Positions 61,869 through 64,000 of a stretch of DNA of 64,000 nt are shown in pieces. Source of the DNA: Coprobacter tertius. GTDB lineage: Bacteria; Bacteroidota; Bacteroidia; Bacteroidales; Coprobacteraceae. The stretch spans positions 248,001-312,000 of the forward strand of contig NZ_JANDHW010000003.1 in the NCBI RefSeq assembly GCF_024330105.1. The letters are read 5' to 3'. The position numbers were made by a program, and so were the translations under genes. Position 1 is the stretch's first letter. Each line of letters begins with the position of its first letter. The notes beneath the pieces were generated by a model. The model was given only the letters and a program-made list of their open reading frames with translations, ran no database searches and was not told the DNA's origin.

Positions 61869-63605
61869 TTATTGTTTATAAGTTTCGCGGTTTGCGCTGA
61901 AGCGGAAACCGAGTTGGAAGTCGATATAACAGAAATTGAAATAATCCCTGAGGTTCATCAGGGTAAAAGAATCTTTCTGGTAAATGTCTTTGTCGCTGAT
62001 TTTCCAGGTTTGAGTTTTGTCGTCGAAGGCGAATTCGAGCCGTTTACGGTAAATGCGCTGGTCGGCCGAGGTGCCCCCGCCGTAGCGCTCGATGTAATAG
62101 TGTACGGTAAACTCGATCGCAACGCGTTTATCGGTATTTTCGCCCAACTCGCCGGTACTTATCCGGTGGTCGTATTTGCGGTAGGTGGCGTTTTCTTTGG
62201 TAGGTACCCGTACGATGCCCGTTTTCAGGGGGGGAAGCCTTTTAAAGAGCGACCCGTCGCGGTTGTATACGTTTACCGCGATATCGCCTACGGTAACCCA
62301 CGAGTGGTTAGAGAGTTGCATATTGCCGCCGGTAAGGTTGAGCTTGTCGGAGAATATGTCTTTGATCTCGATGGTTACGTTATTGGTCTTTTTCTCGGGG
62401 ATATAGGTGAGTTTCTCGGTAACGACATCGAGTTTTTTATACGTAATCAGGGGGACGGCGTTTTGCAGGTAGCATACCTTGTAACTAATGGGCGCCCCGA
62501 CGTTGTCTTTCGAGAAAACGGCACCGCCGATGACGAACTCGCGTATTTTGTCGGGATCGGTCGTTATGGTCTCGAGCCCGGCCACCGGATTACCGCCCAC
62601 CTGTACCATGTATACTTTAGACTTGTGAATGATTTTTTTCTCCTGCGGGGTAAAATCCTCGAGATTCTCGGTGCTATAGGCTTTACGCAGCACGTCGTAG
62701 AGTTTGTTTTCGGAGTATTCCGACTCGTACAGCAGAATGAAATACCGGCCGTACGAGACCGACGCGATATAACAGGGCGGATTGTTCTCGGTTATATAGG
62801 CTTTCAGGTCGTTGTATTCGATATTTTGCGAAAATACGTTTTCGATACCCCGGTAATCGTACGATATGGTAAAGAATACCTGCCGGAGTTTTATCATCAC
62901 CTTATTGGTGTATGTGGTCCAGTTGACCGGCTTGAACGCGCCGTTGCTTTTTTCGTTCAGTTCCTCGGGGCGCATATCGAGGTAATAGGACATTTCCTCG
63001 ATAGAGGAGACCGACGATTGCAGGTACGATACGTCGGCGGGAAATCCGCTCTCGTAGGGCGCCAGCATATCGTTCATGGCTTGTGTAACTCCCGCTCCCG
63101 ACATGTTTTCGACATGGCGGTAATACATCATGTCTTCTTGTCCGGATACTACGTTGAGTACGATTTCGCCTCCCGCGCGCTTGTCGGCTACGGGTATAGC
63201 GGCGAGGTTACCGTCGGCCACCGACTTGCCCTGTATGAGGTTGCCGGGCCAGATGACATCGACCGATTTCATGGGCGGCAGTTCGGCCACTTTTTCGAAC
63301 GCTTTTTGAGAGAACGTAAAATTCACGGGCGTGTAATACCCGTAGTCTTCGGTTTCTTCGTCGTACCGGTACACTACGTCGTTATCTTTTCTCGATACCA
63401 ATTCCCGTTTCATAGGGGTAGTTTCTTCGGTAGGTAATGTACCGGCACTGTCGATAAGTTCTTTGATTTTATTTATCTTTTCGATAAATATTTCTTCTGC
63501 GGTAGGCAGATGGGGGGTCGGTAACGGGGCCTCTTCTTTATCGGTACAACGGATAAAGATGAATAAAACCATGCAGGCAATGGCGATTGATAAAATTTTG
63601 TTCAT
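61869..63605 (-). CDS. CDC-like (CDCL) pore-forming protein, copy G (first gene, most divergent)
   Basis: I chose the ATG at 63605; a longer frame begins at 63680. The 578-residue product has a hydrophobic signal (lipobox weak: I-R-C, then T-D-K-E-E). Signatures are present but changed: I-W-P-G-N-L-I-Q-G-K-S, R-Q-V-F-F-T-I-S-Y, Y-I-A-S-V-S-Y-G-R, V-G-G-N-P and G-A-P-I-S-Y. The C-terminal domain (about 390-578) is unlike those of the other copies apart from a few anchor residues, and lacks the undecapeptide. As the first gene and the outlier it may be the functional partner of the other class. Confidence 0.82.
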   Translation of the reverse strand: MNKILSIAIACMVLFIFIRCTDKEEAPLPTPHLPTAEEIFIEKINKIKELIDSAGTLPTEETTPMKRELVSRKDNDVVYRYDEETEDYGYYTPVNFTFSQKAFEKVAELPPMKSVDVIWPGNLIQGKSVADGNLAAIPVADKRAGGEIVLNVVSGQEDMMYYRHVENMSGAGVTQAMNDMLAPYESGFPADVSYLQSSVSSIEEMSYYLDMRPEELNEKSNGAFKPVNWTTYTNKVMIKLRQVFFTISYDYRGIENVFSQNIEYNDLKAYITENNPPCYIASVSYGRYFILLYESEYSENKLYDVLRKAYSTENLEDFTPQEKKIIHKSKVYMVQVGGNPVAGLETITTDPDKIREFVIGGAVFSKDNVGAPISYKVCYLQNAVPLITYKKLDVVTEKLTYIPEKKTNNVTIEIKDIFSDKLNLTGGNMQLSNHSWVTVGDIAVNVYNRDGSLFKRLPPLKTGIVRVPTKENATYRKYDHRISTGELGENTDKRVAIEFTVHYYIERYGGGTSADQRIYRKRLEFAFDDKTQTWKISDKDIYQKDSFTLMNLRDYFNFCYIDFQLGFRFSANRETYKQ

Positions 63606-63649
63606 AGTAAAAATTAATTCACTTACTATAATATTAAGTAATAATCTTG

Positions 63650-63680
63650 CAAAGAAACGAAAAAATTTAGAATAGTACAA
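63650..63680 (-). promoter_or_regulatory. Promoter candidate of the CDCL operon
   Basis: Read leftward, TTG (63680-63678) and TTTCTTTG (63657-63650, one mismatch to TAnnTTTG) are separated by 20 bases. The start codon of copy G is about 45 bases further on. Confidence 0.45.
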
Positions 63681-63751
63681 TAAATTTAGTCCGTATTAAC
63701 ACTGTATTTGCGATCTTCTGAACTACTTCTGTCTGCCTAAGGCTTTGTCTT

Positions 63752-63798
63752 GTCATTTTGAACCTTACCTGTTCTCCTTCATTTACCCTCAGGATGAC
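63752..63798. repeat. Short GTCATCCTGA-type inverted-repeat element
   Basis: GTCATTTTGAA on the left and CTCAGGATGAC on the right form imperfect inverted ends, matching those of 14203-14425 but only 47 bases long. Confidence 0.4.
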
Positions 63799-63884
63799 GT
63801 GTGGTTAAGCTGGAGAAAAGGGGCGAATGACCGGAAATACGATAATAAAAAACGATTGATAGGCCGGATATTAAATAATATTAT

Positions 63885-63892
63885 TACATTTG
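63885..63892 (+). promoter_or_regulatory. -7 box (TAcaTTTG)
   Basis: This perfect -7 box lies 32 bases before the ATG of the last, cut gene. No good -33 box was seen. Confidence 0.45.
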
Positions 63893-63924
63893 TTACAACA
63901 GTATTAATTTTATTGAAATCTATT

Positions 63925-64000
63925 ATGAGAAGAATTTGTTTGTTCGGCGTTGCGTTGTTGCTCTTTTTTTCTTCCTGTGAACAGAAAAAGACGGTAACGG
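63925..64000 (+). CDS. N-terminus of a lipoprotein, cut by window end
   Basis: Only 25 codons are visible. They encode MRRICLFGVALLLFFSSCEQ and a few more residues, a signal peptide with lipobox F-S-S-C. It is divergent from the CDCL operon. The function cannot be told. Confidence 0.6.
   Translation, partial: MRRICLFGVALLLFFSSCEQKKTVT

Larger units (their letters stand above)
63606..63924. other. Divergent control region of CDCL operon and next gene
   Basis: These 319 bases hold a leftward promoter candidate, a small repeat and a rightward -7 box, each listed separately. No gene was seen. Confidence 0.5.

Noticed and set aside
61872-63437. Long rightward open frame (521 codons) over CDCL copy G
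   Set aside because: It is the antisense of a clear CDCL gene. Its composition (V-F-G, G-R, Y-R-D repeats) is typical of a codon shadow, and no domain is recognisable.
52557-63605. Tandem repeats read as a CRISPR or phage tail-fibre array
   Set aside because: The repeats are whole genes of about 1.7 kb with cytolysin motifs, not short spaced repeats, and no phage genes are near.
52557-63605. Classical cholesterol-binding cytolysins
   Set aside because: The E-C-T-G-L-A-W-E-W-W-R undecapeptide and the Thr-Leu pair region are absent in all copies, so binding to cholesterol is not supported.

Overview
The window reads as chromosome of a gut-type Bacteroidota, order Bacteroidales. The signs are type V pilus (Mfa/FimA) genes with DUF3575 and DUF3868 partners, many lipoproteins whose first mature residues are acidic or lysine-rich, GH92 and GH2 glycosidases without SusC/SusD, a Porin_10-type porin, FadL/OmpP1, BlaI/BlaR1-TonB, EFR1 ferredoxin and promoter -7 boxes of the form TAnnTTTG. 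Family or genus cannot be fixed from the sequence alone; Barnesiellaceae or Coprobacter-like is only a guess.

Layout. 0-7.2 kb holds single genes: a cut acetyltransferase, a membrane-anchored Nudix/radical-SAM/Nudix fusion, a Crp-like regulator divergent from a Gdx-type SMR exporter, and an SF1 helicase fused to a Vsr/DUF559-like nuclease. 7.2-21.2 kb is a visibly GC-richer type V pilus locus: AraC regulator, Rrf2-like regulator, DUF3575, DUF3868/OmpA-like, major fimbrillin, anchor, then four consecutive secreted or lipoprotein genes that each end in a DUF1566/Lcl-like domain. The locus is interrupted by intergenic repeats and by a decayed GIY-YIG nuclease. 21.5-33 kb carries HU, a thioredoxin-like lipoprotein, a 50-residue membrane protein, a GDPD/menorin-like protein, EFR1, a SecD-head-like lipoprotein, GH92, DedA and GH2. 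33-52 kb is mostly housekeeping: acetyltransferase, free-Met-sulfoxide reductase, BlaI/BlaR1, TlpA-like reductase, a solute-binding protein with a porin, DUF308, a Gly/Arg-rich secreted protein, FadL, a Pif1-TPR helicase, AsmA, a GH32-like protein and tRNA-Ser(CGA).

52.5-63.6 kb is the most striking region. It is a leftward operon of six full-length cholesterol-dependent-cytolysin-like (CDCL) proteins plus one stand-alone C-terminal domain. All six full-length copies keep the CDC core signatures (W-P-G-A/N-L, Y-x-x-S-V-x-Y-G, G-G-D/N, G-x-P-I-S-Y). All lack the cholesterol-binding undecapeptide of true CDCs. All carry a signal peptide ending in Cys followed at +3 by Lys and acids, like the surface lipoprotein export signal of Bacteroidota. 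The four promoter-distal copies are joined by TAATG stop/start overlaps. They also carry Glu where the two promoter-proximal copies and classical CDCs have Arg in the YGR motif. My inference is a multi-subunit surface or secreted pore-forming system with a diversified C-terminal recognition domain, probably aimed at other bacteria.

Gene starts were moved inward from the longest open frame where a later ATG fits a signal peptide or domain better; this is said in each entry. Promoter and terminator calls are by eye.
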